From Azolla pinnata (taxonomy: Eukaryota > Streptophyta > Polypodiopsida > Salviniales > Salviniaceae): a stretch of DNA of 39,091 nt. The stretch is taken from assembly GCA_037176905.1 (NCBI GenBank), contig JBBBWG010028988.1, forward strand, positions 16,290 to 55,380, read 5' to 3'. Made by a program: the position numbers and the translations under genes. A model generated the notes under the pieces. The model was given only the letters and a program-made list of their open reading frames with translations, was not told the DNA's origin and made no database searches. Shown here piece after piece: positions 12,808-25,800 of this stretch. Position 1 is the stretch's first letter. Every line of letters starts with the position of its first letter.

Positions 12808-13623
12808 AAGAAGCCTCGCCTACTTCAATAGAGCCTGCTAATGTTTCTCCGCTGCTAAATCTTCCTTCTGCTTCTCCTTCTGCTTCTCCGTCTTCGTAGT
12901 GGGGTCTGAACTATCTATCTGCCTTAGCAATGATCAGGGTCCAGAGCAGCTCATGACTATGATCCTGATCCGCTTACATGCAATTTTGTTTATGTAAATG
13001 CCGTCGAATTCATGCCTTTCTTCAATGATGCAGTTGTATTTCAAAAACCCGCCCGGATTTTAGCTCCAATTCACGCGTGCAGCTATCTGAATCTTCCACC
13101 AAACCGCTAATGTCCCCCCCTTGGGCTAAATCAGGAATTAGCCCTCACTTTCATGTGCGTGCTGCTAGATTGTATTCCTACTACTCTCTTTCCGCTGTTT
13201 TTGTCAGATGGTTTTGGTGCTTCGCCAGATCGTCTGCAGCTTGAAATTGGGCTGCTTTCTCATCACTAGAATCCACTCCTCCGCAACTGCTCATCTAGCA
13301 TAGTTCTTAGGTTGCAAGACCGTCTAACATGCAATATAAGTAGTCTAGGTTAATATGCTCGGTAATGAGACTAGAGTGAGGCCCTCGAGGTGTTGTAGAT
13401 AATCTTTCTGCAAGAATTGTTTGGCAAGCGCTTGCGTTTGTTGACAGCAATTCTGTGATATCAGCACTGGGAACGGGTTTATACTCCTATGTGCCAGTCT
13501 TTTGTCCCAAGTCTGTCATAGAGCAGATAACCCTAGAATCGCATTTAGGGTTTTCAGCTCTGCATCATGCTGCGTTTTTGTTTTATGCACCGCTGCTATG
13601 GTGATTTCATGCATGATGTTCAT

Positions 13624-13755
13624 GGGAATTGTGGTATTAGAGCGGCTCACTCGGATTTGGAGTTGCAATTAACAAAGAGAGATCGGAGAGGGAGAGGAAT
13701 CTACAGAGAGTGCAGCTTCTGATCGGATTGAGCCGTGCCAATATCACAGTACCCC
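13624..13755 (+). ncRNA. MIR171 precursor hairpin
   Basis: The 3' arm contains TTGAGCCGTGCCAATATCAC at 13728-13747, the core of the plant miR171b/c family, followed by A. The 5' arm (13624-13667) pairs with 13711-13755. I traced pairing for CGGCTCA (5') with TGAGCCG (3'), TGTGGTAT with ATATCACA (one G:U), and TTGCA with TGCAG on the loop side, with mismatches at the mature 5' end and two in the middle. The loop is about 43 nt. The predicted star strand is about 13632-13652, giving a 2-nt 3' overhang. miR171 guides cleavage of GRAS-domain HAM/SCL6 mRNAs that control meristem activity and branching; its targets are not in the window. The precursor probably begins near 12830; a possible splice donor, CAG|GTGAGC, lies at 13863/13864. 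Confidence 0.93.
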
Positions 13756-13869
13756 GGGGCCTAACTAACTATATATATTTATACTCTCAGATTTTGTTGC
13801 TGCAGCTGCTTGTTTTTGTTCAAATTGGATTCTCTCCCTTAAACAACGTGGATCGCTGATCAGGTGAGC

Positions 13870-14814
13870 AGGAACATTTGGCGATTGATTTGTAAAGCTC
13901 CATTTTTGAACTGCAGTTGTATGTTTGTCGATCAGATGATCGCAAAACCGTTGCGGTATCGGTTTTAGCGGTTGCTGGTTGTTATCGTCCCTGGCGTTTG
14001 TGTTGTGGTGGAACATTTTGTCTGCGTACGTGACTTGATTCCATTTGCTTCGTCAGATTGCCCTAGTTTATTCCTCTCATTCACGGTCGTCTTCCATCTT
14101 CCACATCTCCACCTGCCCTTTTGTTGGGCATGGAAGTCTGCGTCCGTGCTCCCTAAACCCTAAGCGGTAAATACAAGACCCTAAATCGTAAACCTAAGAA
14201 GAGTAGCATAGCTCGTGACAATATGTTGCGGAACTGAATTTTGCTTGATGGTGGCGGTGCAAGCAAGCAAGATGGGCGATATTTCTTCCAGGTAACAAAA
14301 GAGGAGATCCCCAGAGATGAACTCACCATAGATTTTGTCTGGCTTTGTAAGCTTCAACAACATAGTGGGCGTACAAACATGCATCGTACATCGATAATTG
14401 TATGTTGTATAATTGTAAAGACTTTGGTGCAGGCTAGAACAAGTGTTGTCGTCGTTGTGTTTGAATACTTCCCGTAATCTGTGTGAAGAAGAACAGATGG
14501 AAGCTATGGCGCAATTGAATGCGTCCATGGCAGGCCAACACGAGGCGGTTGCCTCGCAACAGTTCCTAGGTATGATCTCGATTCTGTGGTTATCGGTTTC
14601 TCTAACTTTCTGGGAAGAAAAGGAAGGGGGCGGGGGCGATGAGGAGTGGGCGGTAGAGAGACGCAGAAAATCGTACTCAAAACATTCACACGAGCCAGAT
14701 CATGTAATCTAAACTAATCACGGCAACAGCGCAGTGAATGAAATGAATGAATGAATGAATCGACTGCTGAGCCCGTGAGCGTGTGATGAAAGGAACAGGA
14801 TTACGGATTTCGTC

Positions 14815-14848
<34 letters not shown>

Positions 14849-16390
14849 GGGCTCTCGGAAGAAGCGCAGCAGCAAATGGCGATGGGAAGAAGAAGCTATG
14901 TTGTTTTGTTCGTGCGCGCGTTGCGGATTCGGTCGGGGAGAGATTCAAGGAGGCCACACGACCTGAAGCGATACGGGGATTGTGCAGATCTAGATGCAAG
15001 ATCTGTTTTGGCTGTAGAAGGCGGGCCTGCAGAGGCATTCATGGAGGAGATGGATTTGGTCAGAGCGCGGGGAGCTCGAGCATTAATGGAAGTGGATTGC
15101 CATGGTGGGGGCGCAAACTCTCATGCAGAACGGAAGAAGGAAGAAGAAGGAAGAAGAAGAAGAAGCAATAGAAGCCTTTCTTTTCCGAGATCTAAAAATC
15201 AGCTCCAAATCACGAGACATGCTGCCAAATTGCTCCTAAAAAACATAACCGCTTCCAAATCCCCATCATCAGCCAATGTTCGTTTGCATGTGTTGTAATC
15301 TATGCATAGGTTGGTTTGTAAATTTTTGTGTTTTAGTAGTCGTTAATGTGTAATTTTATGGTTTTAGTTCGCATTTGTTTGCGTAGTTTTCCATTCATAT
15401 GTATTGTATTGTGTAGAGATGAATGTATGTGAAATGATCGATCTAATGAATGCGATCGATGCTCGTCCAATGTTGGTATAGTTGCCTCTACATGTACCGT
15501 AACTATATATGTTTCGAACTATGCTTGCGGAGAGGGGATGTATATGACGTGATCAAAATGATGTTGGCAAAGTGGTGGTTGATGTAGATATATATGTAAT
15601 GTAGCTGTATATATGTATGAATGGATATATAGATCTATGTTGAAATGATTGGTTATGATGCTGGCAAGTGGTGGTAGTGTATTTGATGATGATCCGGCTA
15701 GTGAAACAGAGAAAAAAAATCTTATGTTGGGCACATCAAAATTGACGCATTGCGGGCAAGAGAAATGCGCTCATTTGCTGTTGGAAAGATCTGATTGAAA
15801 GCGTGCGACACTCGATGCTCGTATTGCTCTTTCTCATCAAACATTTGATTATCCTGTTTGGATCAAACCCAACCTGGCCAATGAGCCGGATGGTATCTAG
15901 ATGTACAGGGGATCCATAGCATCGACAACCTTTCGTCACAACTAGGCTCTCGATCGAAGCCTCGTCTGCGAAAAAGAAGCAGTAGGATTCCGACAAGTTA
16001 TAGAACAGGTATATCATCGCCATGTTTTACGTTACAGCACGTCGTGTAGACATCGAGCATCACACCGTTCGCACAATGGAAGTTACATATTCAGATATAC
16101 ATGCCAGATTGCTTTAAGTTACCTTTTTAAAGCAATCGGTGTTCTCTTTGCGGTTGATACGAGCTGATGTTCTCAGCCGACAGGCAACGCGGATTCCATA
16201 TAAGAATTCTTGTCAAGGTTTAGAGATTAGCCTCGCTAGTCGAGAAACTAATTAAGGAATGAAACAGGTGATTAATGCAACTTAAGCTCCAGCAAATTGG
16301 GAACAAAACACATGGTTTAAATAATCAAAAGATGGTCCACAGAGTGTCTTAGAGTAATTACCTCGAATATTCAAAAGATGGTTAAGCATT
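13870..16390. other. Region downstream of MIR171, no coding gene recognised
   Basis: The longest frames (for example 14783-15298 plus) begin in an ATG/GAT tract at 14815-14848 and show no family similarity. There are degenerate CCCTAAA-like words near 14150-14200, a GAAT run near 14740-14760 and a GAA tract near 15136-15165. The 3' part of the MIR171 transcript may extend into this region. A perfect 11-bp inverted repeat lies at 16108-16118 and 16127-16137. Confidence 0.5.
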
Positions 16391-16399
16391 TTGTTCTTG

Positions 16400-16412
16400 G
16401 AACGTTCTAGAA
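16400..16412. promoter_or_regulatory. Perfect three-unit heat shock element upstream of the LSD1-type gene
   Basis: GAACGTTCTAGAA contains GAA, TTC and GAA at 16400, 16405 and 16410 with exact 2-base spacing. This fits the consensus bound by trimeric heat-shock factors. It sits 417 bases before the predicted start codon of the zinc-finger gene, in the correct place for a promoter element. Whether it is used is unknown. Confidence 0.5.
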
Positions 16413-16828
16413 CCTCCCGCCTTCTCCCCGGACTGATCGTCACTGACGTGCTCAGTCCACCTTCATTCTCCAAACTGTCGTCGGAAGGATTCGACAGGTT
16501 TCTACGACTTGGCGTTGGAAGCTTTGGACAGCTAGCTTCCTACAGCGTCAATCCCCCCGCAAGCTTCGGACAGCTTCACGCTGAATGGTTTTGAGCACAG
16601 GGTCTGCACAGCTTCCGCTCGGAAGGTTTTCGACGCGTCTAGACGCTGCTTGTATCACAAGTATATGACATGTTCCGACAGCGATCGCAGCGTTCTTTGC
16701 AGGCTCTTTTCTCAGCTTGGCAATCTGACGTTTTTGCCGTCCTTTTTTGAACATCGGTATCAGATCGGATTGGCACACTTTCTAAAGGTGGACAAGGCAG
16801 GAAAGCTCGCGTTATTCCTTCTCCAGCT

Positions 16829-19800
16829 ATGGAAGGTTTAGATCCTAGCAGCAGCAGTTCAGGTATAGGTACAATCATTCAATCCCGTCTTCCTTCAATT
16901 TAGCATCAACACTGAGTGACTGTCTTCTAGATGAAGAAGAAATCATTTATTCTTCATTTTCTCCTGAGATATATATTTCCGTCGTTTACCGCGTCAATCC
17001 TTAGGTTTTGTAAATATCTAATGAAATGTCAAACGGAATTGTATGTGGATTGGTTTTTCTTCTAATCGAAGAAGAAAAATTTTCTTTTTTGATCGTCTTC
17101 GCCAATTTGCGTCTCCTTACAGTGTTATGCCATTTATGGAAAACTCTGAATGATCATCATCTAGAAGAAAAAGTAGAAGAAGAAGGAAGAAAGAAAGAAA
17201 GAAAGAAAGAAAAGAGTTAAAGCAGGAAACCAATGAAGTTAAAAAGAAGAAACAAGAAATAAGAAATATTAAGTAGAAGGAAGAAATTGCTTGCTTCTTT
17301 CTTCGGCTATGTACGTGCATTCTTTTTTTTCCATGGTGTCTGCGGTAAAATAACGAAGAGATGCATCATATGCGAATGATATGACACCTTCAAAATTATA
17401 CGAATGAGTGTCTCGTATAAGAAAGAGGACAGAAACCGAGTAAGTATCAAGAGAAAATGAAAAACGAAAAAAGATTACTGAAAGAACAGAAGGAAGAAAG
17501 AAGAAAAAAGGGAAGCTTAGTGAAGTTGAAGAAGAATTGATTTCTAATTCTCTTTTTTTTTGGACAAAGTTGTACCTCGGTGATCTTTCACATTTTCAAT
17601 ATGCCAGAAAATGTTTCCACTTACAGATAAAGAAAGATTTTCTCTACTTCTTTAATGTTCATCTTCTGAGTATTATATTGATCAATGATGATAAAAAGGA
17701 TTAAGGCAATCTCAAGTTTTCCTCCACAGGCTTGTTCTGGTTTTCGATGAAATCCTTATTTACATTAACAAGGTTATAACGGTAAACCTTGAAGTAGTTA
17801 CGATGGTTAATTAGGAAAGTGAGAACTGATGGAAGTTGGAAGGAACAAATATCAGAACTATATTGTGAGGAGTTGATGCAAACCTGAATCTAAGTAGATC
17901 TCAAGGATCAGGCCTATGTTAGTGTTTTCAAGAAGAACAGATATGATATCAAGTTGCTAGACATAGAAAGGTTACATATCTGGAGAAAGGATTCTCTATC
18001 ATTGAGCCAACAAAATTCTGTATGCAGGGGAAAAGAGACATCAAATGTCTGCTCTCCTAGGAAATTGGATCTGTGTTTGAAATTCATATGTACTTACCAT
18101 GTGTAGTCTAACCTTTTATTTCTACAGCAGGATCACCACCTTATCAGATTATTTGCGCCAATTGCAGAAATCTTCTTGAGTACCCTCGAGACATTCCAGT
18201 TGAGGATGTTCACTGTCCTTTATGTGACTCTCGAACCTCAGGTTTCATATTTCTCATTAAGGCGTTTTGGTCATCTATTCAAAATCGGTTTTACTATGGA
18301 TGGTTCCTTGTGAGGTTTTATTTGATCATTTGAAGAGTGCTCATTCAGCATGTTTGCGTGATCCCAATTCTTTCAGTGTTTGCCTGCAGAAATGTTATTT
18401 TGTGAATGCTGACATTAATATGTAAGTGAATTATGTCATTCAATTTTCATGCTTAACCCACTCAATCTATTTTGATTGGTATAGAATGACCCACCTATGT
18501 CATGGCAGTAGGTATATACATATACCAATTAAGTTTTTTCTGTACATTTTCTCATGTAGATGTGCAATGAACAAATCTTAGCTGCATAAATACATGCATG
18601 ACTTGTAAACTCAACTCTTCTTATATAACAAAAGGATTATCTGTCATGGTTCTCTCGGATGTCTGAGGAAATATTATCCTAGTTATGGTAGGATCTAGCA
18701 GCATCCGCAAGGAAAGTTCTAAGAAATATCTTTGAAAACTCGTGGATACCTTCAAATAACACTGGATTGATATGATATACTTTTATTACTATGATACAGT
18801 GATGGTCCGAGTTTCATGTGAGGTTTGCAACTCATTGGTGACATATGCTCGTGGTACACGTGTGGTGGAATGTCAACAGTGCCATCTCGTAATGCTCCCG
18901 CTTGAAGGTTGTCAATCTTGAAGAATATGTAGGACACTGAGTTTATGTTGTTTGAAAAGGTGTAGAATATCATTTTTATTCTCCTTTTTCTCTCCACGTA
19001 CAGAGAACCTACGTGAGGAGACTAGGTGCGGAGGATGTCAGATGGTGCTTACATTTCCATATGCTGTTCCATCTGTACAATGTCCTGCTTGTAGCTATGT
19101 GACTATGCGTGAGGTATTCCTACAGTGTATTTTTTTCTTCAGAGTGTCCTCCCTTGAACATTTATAAAAAACTAATAAGGCTTTTGCGTGAATTAATTGT
19201 GTTAGTATGTTCTTGTATTTACTGGAAAATATTCACTCAATTGACCTGATTGATCCTTAGATGACTTATGATGCACCGGTGTCAGTAACTCAAATGCCTT
19301 CCTCAAACAGACAAGTTTTTCAAGGATCTCCTGTAAATTTGCAAGTTGGTTTAACACATTTCTTATATTTCTTGATATATAGTGTCAAACGTTTACAGTA
19401 AATCGCCAAGACGTTTGCAAGTTGAATAATGTGTGATTTCGTATGTTCTTCATATGCCTGGGGACATTTCACTGAATTGACCTCACTGATTCTTAGGTGA
19501 ATTATGGTGCACAGGTGCCAGCAACTCAGATGCCATCCTCAAACAGACAAGTTTCACAACGATCTCCACTAAATTTGCAAGTTGGTTTAATACATTTCTT
19601 AATTTCTTGGTAGAAAGTGTCAAACGTTTACAATAAATCGCCAAGGCTATTGCAAGTTGAATTATGTGTGACTTCGTATGTTCTTCATATTCCTGGGGAC
19701 ATTTCGCTGAATTGACCTCATTGATCCTTAGATGAATTATGATGCACAGGTGCCAGCAACTCAGATGCCATCATCAAACAGACAAGCTTCCCAACGATCT

Positions 19801-22800
19801 CCACTAAATTTGCAAGTTGGTTTAATACATTTCTTAATCTCTTGGTAGAAAGTGTCAAAGATTTACTGTAAATCGCCAAGGCTTTTGCAAGTTGAATTAT
19901 GTGATATGTTCTTCGTATGACTGGGGACATTTCACTGAATTGACCTCATTGATCCTTAGATGAATTATGATGCACAGGTGCCAGCAACTCAGAGGCCATC
20001 CTCTAACAGACGAGTTTCCCAACGATCTCCACTAAATTTGCAAGTTGGTTTAATACATTTCTTAATTTCTTGGTAGAAAGTATCAAACATTTACAGTAAA
20101 TCGCCAAGGCTTTTGCAAGTTGAATTATGTGTGATTTCGTGTGTTCTTGGTATGCCTGGGGACATTTCACTGAATTGACCTCATTGATCCTTAGATGAAT
20201 TATGATGCACAGGTGCCAGCAACTCAGAGGCCNNNNNNNNNNNNNNNNNNNNNNNNNNNNNNNNNNNNNNNNNNNNNNNNNNNNNNNNNNNNNNNNNNNN
20301 NNNNNNNNNNNNNNNNNNNNNNNNNNNNNNNNATCCTCAAACAGACGAGTTTCCCAACGATCTCCACTAAATTTGCAAGTTGGTTTAATATATTTCTTAA
20401 TTTCTTGGTAGAAAGTATTCAACATTTATAGTAAACCGCCAAGGCTTTTGCAAGTTAAATCATGTGTGGTTTCCTATGTTCTTTGTATGCCAGGGGACAA
20501 TTCGCTGAATTGACCTCATTGATTCTTAGATGAATTATGATGCACAGGTGCCAGCAACTCAGATGCCATCCTCAAACACACGAGTGTCCCAGCGATCTCC
20601 ACTAAATTTGCAAGTTGGTTTAATACATTTCTTAATATCTTGGTAGAAAGTGTCAAACATTTATAATGAATCGCCAAGGCTTTTGCAAGTTGAATTATGT
20701 GCGGTTTCGTATGTTCTTGGTATGCCTGGGGACATTTCACTGAATTGACCTCATTGATTCTGAGATGAATTATGATGCACAGGTGCCAGCAACTCAGATG
20801 CCATCGTCTAACAGACAAGTTTCCCAACGATCTCCACTAAATTTGCAAGTTGGTTTAATACATCTCTTAATTTCTTGGTAGAAAGTGTCAAACATTTAAA
20901 ATGAATCGCCAAGGCTTTTGCAAGCTGAATTATGTGGGATTTCGTATGTTCTTCATATGCCTTGGGACATTTCACTAAATTGACCTCATTGATCCTTAGA
21001 TGAATTATGATGCACAGGTTCGAGCAGCTCAAACGCCTTCATCAAGCAGACAAGCTTTTCAACGATCTCCCCTGAACTTGCAAGTTGGTTTAATGCATTT
21101 CTTAATTTCTTGATATAAACTGTCAAACATTTACAGTAAATTGACAACGCTTTTGTGGGAATTATATGTGCTTTAGCGTATTCTTCATATGGTAGGGTCA
21201 TTTCATTCAATTGAGCTCATTGATTCTCAGATGAATTATGATGCACAGATGCCACTCTCAAGCAGACAAGGGTTTCAGCGATCTCCACAAAACTTGCAAG
21301 TTGGTTGCAATTTAATACATCTTCATATGCCAGGGACATTTCGCTCAACTGTCCTCATTGATCCGTAGATGAATTATGATGCACAGGTGCCAGCAACTCA
21401 AATGCCTTCTTCAAACAGACAAGTTTTTCGACAATCTCTACAAAATTTGCAAGTTGGTTTAATGCATTTCCTAATTTCCTGGCATAAAGTGTCGAACATT
21501 TACAGTAAATTGTCAAGGCGTTTGTGTGAATTATGTTTGCTTTAGTATGTTCTTCAGATGCCAGGGGACATTTCAGTCAGTTCACTTCATTGATCCTCAG
21601 ATGAATTATGATGCACAGGCTCCAGCAACTCAAAGGCCTTCCTCAAGCAGACAAGTGTTCCAACGATCTCCGCGAAACTTGCAAGTTGGTTTAACACAGT
21701 TCTTAATTTCTTGGTATAAAGTGTCAAACATTTACAGTAAATTTTCCAAGGCTTTCGTGTGAATTATGTGTGCTTTAGTATGTTCTTCATATGCCAGGGG
21801 ACATTTCAGTCAGGTTACCTCATTGATCCTCAGATGAATTATGATGCACAGGTACCAGAAGCTGAAATGCCGTCCTCAAGCAGACAAGTTTTTCTACGAT
21901 CTCCCGTAAATTTGCATGTTGGTTTAACACATTTTTTAATTTCTTAGTATATAGTGTCAAACATTTATGGTAAATTAACAGGGCTTGTGTGAGAATTATG
22001 TATGTTTTAGTATGCTCTTCATATGCCAGGGGACTTTTCACTTAACTCACCTCATTGATCTTAAGATGACTTCTGATGCACAGGCTCCAGCAGCTCAAAT
22101 GCCTTCCTCAAACAGACAAGCTTTTCAACCACCTCCACTAAACTTTCAAGTTGGGTTAATACATTTCTTAAGCATAGAGTGAAACATTTATTGTAAATTA
22201 ACAAGGTTTTTGTCTGAATTATGTGTGCTCTAGTATGTCCTTCATATGCCAGGGGATATTTCACCCCATTGAGCTTTTTGATACTAAGATGAATTATGAT
22301 GCACAGGTGCCAGCAACTCAAATGGCTATCTCAAACATGCAAGTTTTTCCACAGAATTCGCAAGTTGGTTCAATATGTTTCTTGATTTTTTGTATTTACT
22401 GTCAATGTTTGGTAACTAATTCAAAATTTGGAGCAATTAGTTTTGTTTTGCATCATTGGTCAGTTGAAGTATTACTAAGGCCTTATATGAATTTTCCGTG
22501 CTTCAGTATGTTTCTTGCATATGACAGGAAACCATTCACTCAATTGGTTTCATTGATCCTTAGATCATTTATGGTTCAACAATGCCAGCAGTCGAAATGC
22601 CTTCCTCCAACTCACAAGCTATTCAACAATCTCCACCTTTGCAAGTTGGTTCTATACACTTCTTACTCACTTGGTATATTTTTCCAATGTTTGATACAGA
22701 CCTACCTAATGAAAATCTAAACTTTGCAGCTCATTTGATTTTTCGTCATAACCGATTTAATAGATTGTCCTTCAATGAAATCTAAGAAGGATTCATTAGG

Positions 22801-25800
22801 CTTTTAAAGAGCTATGTTTGATTTGGTGTGTTCTTGCAAATGGTGGGAGACGTTTCACTTAATGATCCTATCGGTCCTTAGATGGCTTATGAAGCATTGG
22901 AGCCAGCTCTTCGAATGCCTTCTTCAAATGTAGAAGCTGTTCAAGAATCTCCACCTTTGCAAGTTGGTTCTGTACATTTCTCAATCTCTTGCTATATATT
23001 ATCAATGCTTGGTTACACCTACTCGATGACTATACTGAAGTTTCAAGTAATCACTTCGTTTCTTTTATAATCTCTGGGTCAGTTTAATAGTGTCCTCACC
23101 TTGATTTTCATTCTGAAAAGATTTAGGTTGCATTCACTTTAGTGGATGTTGTGACCTATTATGATGACAGCAAGTGAGTACTGTGGCTGTGGAGTGAATA
23201 CTTTGTGTTGCTACCCTGGCTCAGTTTTCCACCTTGTTTGTTACCATTGTATTCTTTTCTGCGCCTCTTACTAATCCTGGCTTTCGTAGCATCTATCCTG
23301 GACTTCATTGGACAAAATAATACTTAAGCTGATAGAATCAATAGCTGTACTCTTCTGTAGAGAAGCGGGATCCTCTTCGAACAGCTTTGGCATTTGGTAC
23401 CAGAATATTCTGTGCTTTATAAGGCATTGGTACTAGGAACCATGAAAGCACCAGTAACATCTTAATATACCGTAACATACGAGCTCTTCAACTATTGTCG
23501 ATGTTTGAATCTCATGTACCTGATGAATAACCTGAACTGTGGAGTGATTACTTTGTGTTGTTACACTGGCTCAGTTTTCCACCTTGATTGTTACCATTGT
23601 ATTATTTTCTCCTCTTACTAATTCTGGTTTTCATAGCATCTACCCTGGACTTCATTGGACAAAATAATACTTAAGCTGATGGAATCAATAGTTGCACTCT
23701 TCTGTAGAGAAGCAAGATCCTCTTCCAACAGCTGTTGCATTTGGTCCCAGAACATTCTGTGCTTTATAAGGCATTGGAACTAGGCACCATGAAAGCACCA
23801 GTAATATCTTAATATACCATAATATGTTTGGATTTTAGACAAGCAATGGCAACTCAAATAATTAAAGTGTTTGTGCATGCATGGTGACATACATATATCT
23901 TATCCGACACCTAGAGAAAGGACAAAACAGGGCTGTCGGTCTCTATCTTAATATACTGTAATGTATTTAGATTTTATTCAAGCAATTGAAACTCAAAAAA
24001 AAAAGTGTGTGTAAATGCATACATACATACATACATACATATATCTTACCTGACACCCAGAGAAAGGACAAAACAGGACTGTTGGTCTGTAGTTTGAGTA
24101 CAGCCCTTGAATATCTTAGCTTGCCTTTGATGTTACTGGGATGCTATTATTCAATTTAACTTGGTTGAAACTAACCGTGTGAAGACTGATAAAAAATCAA
24201 TATTTCCCTATAGCGGTTAACTAACATGCAGTGTCGTAAAATATAGATTGTGCAACACTTAGTTTTATATTTATAGAGGGAGTACCGGAAATAAACTATG
24301 GTGTGATTGAGGATCCAATTAGTCAAATGCCGCTTTACTAACTTATACCTGAACTTAAAGTTTTTGTGAATTGCAGCTAAATATACTTGTGGATTATTTA
24401 TATACAGGCTGTCCCTGAAGTAAACACTGATGTGGTTGATGAGTCAATGAGTCTCGAGCAATGTGTTAATTTGGTAAAGTGCTTCTATTACTTCTGTCAT
24501 TTAATCTCTATAAACACATATCTCTAATGCAATAGGTTTTGAGACTCCATCCTTTATGTGCCAGAATATTCTTTGTGCTTTATAAGGCATTGGTACTAGC
24601 AACAATGAAAGCACAAGTAACATCTTAATATACCATAACATACAAGCTCTTCAGCAATTGTCGATGTTTAACTCTCATGCACCTCATGAATAATCTGAAC
24701 TGTGGAGTGATAACTTTGCGTTGTTATCCTGGCTTAGTCTTCCACCTTGGTTGTTAACATTGTATTCTTTTCTGCGCCTCGTACTAATCCTGGCTTTCAT
24801 AGTATCTATCCTGGACTTCATTGGAGAAAATAATACTTAAGCTGATGGAATCAATAGTTGCACTCTTCTGTAGAGAAGTGAGATCCTTTTCCAACAGCCG
24901 TGTTATTTGGTCCCAGAATATTCTTTGTACTTTATTATAAGGCATTGGAACTAGGCACCATGAAAGACCAGTAATATCTTAATCTACTGTAATATGTTTG
25001 GATTTTATACAAGCAATAGCAACTCAAATAATTGAAGTGTGCTTTGTGCATGCATAGTGACATTGCCAGAGAAAAGACAAAACATGACTGTCAGTCTCTA
25101 TCTTAATATACTGTAATGTGTGTGGATTTTGTACAAGCAAAATCAACAACTCAAATAAATAAAGTGTGTGTGTAAATGCATACTTACATACATACATATA
25201 TCTTACCCGACACCCAGTGAAAGGACAAAACATGACTGTCGGTCTAGTTTGAGCACAACCCCTGAATACCTTAGCTTGCCTTTGATGTTACCGGGATGCT
25301 ATTATTCGATTGAACTTGGTTGAAACTAACCGTGTGAAGACTGATAAGTAATTAATATTCTCCTATATCTGTTAACTAACATGCAGTGTCGTAGATGAGG
25401 TTGTGCATCACTTATGTTGATATTTATAGAGGCAGTACCTGAAATAAACTTGAGGATCCAAATGACAGTTTTCTGAACAGTTCTCATGCCACTTTACTAA
25501 CTTATACCTGGTAATGTTTTTGTGAATTGCAGCTAAATATACTTGTGGATTAATTATATACAGGCATTCCCTCAAATAAACACTGATGTAGTTGGTGAGT
25601 CAATGAGTCTCGAGCAATGTATCAATTTGGTAAATTGCTTCTATTACTTCTGTTGTTTAATCTCTATAAATACATATCGCTAACGCAATAGGTTGTGAGA
25701 CTCCATATTTTATGTGCCATACAGGCAATAGCTCAAACAAACAATGTGATGGTTGAGAATACACAGAGCTTCAATGAAGTTTTCGGCCTGGTGAATTACT

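Noticed and set aside
14783..15298. 171-codon frame with a poly-Met start
   Set aside because: It begins in an ATG microsatellite, ends in a GAA tract and has no similarity to a family I know.
19261..22962. CRISPR-like direct repeat array
   Set aside because: The unit is 235 bp with no unique spacers, in a plant nuclear gene; it is a tandem exon array.
23116..23173. Possible extra tail exon after TTTAG
   Set aside because: The only stop-free reading ends out of phase with the neighbouring exons, so it cannot join the model.
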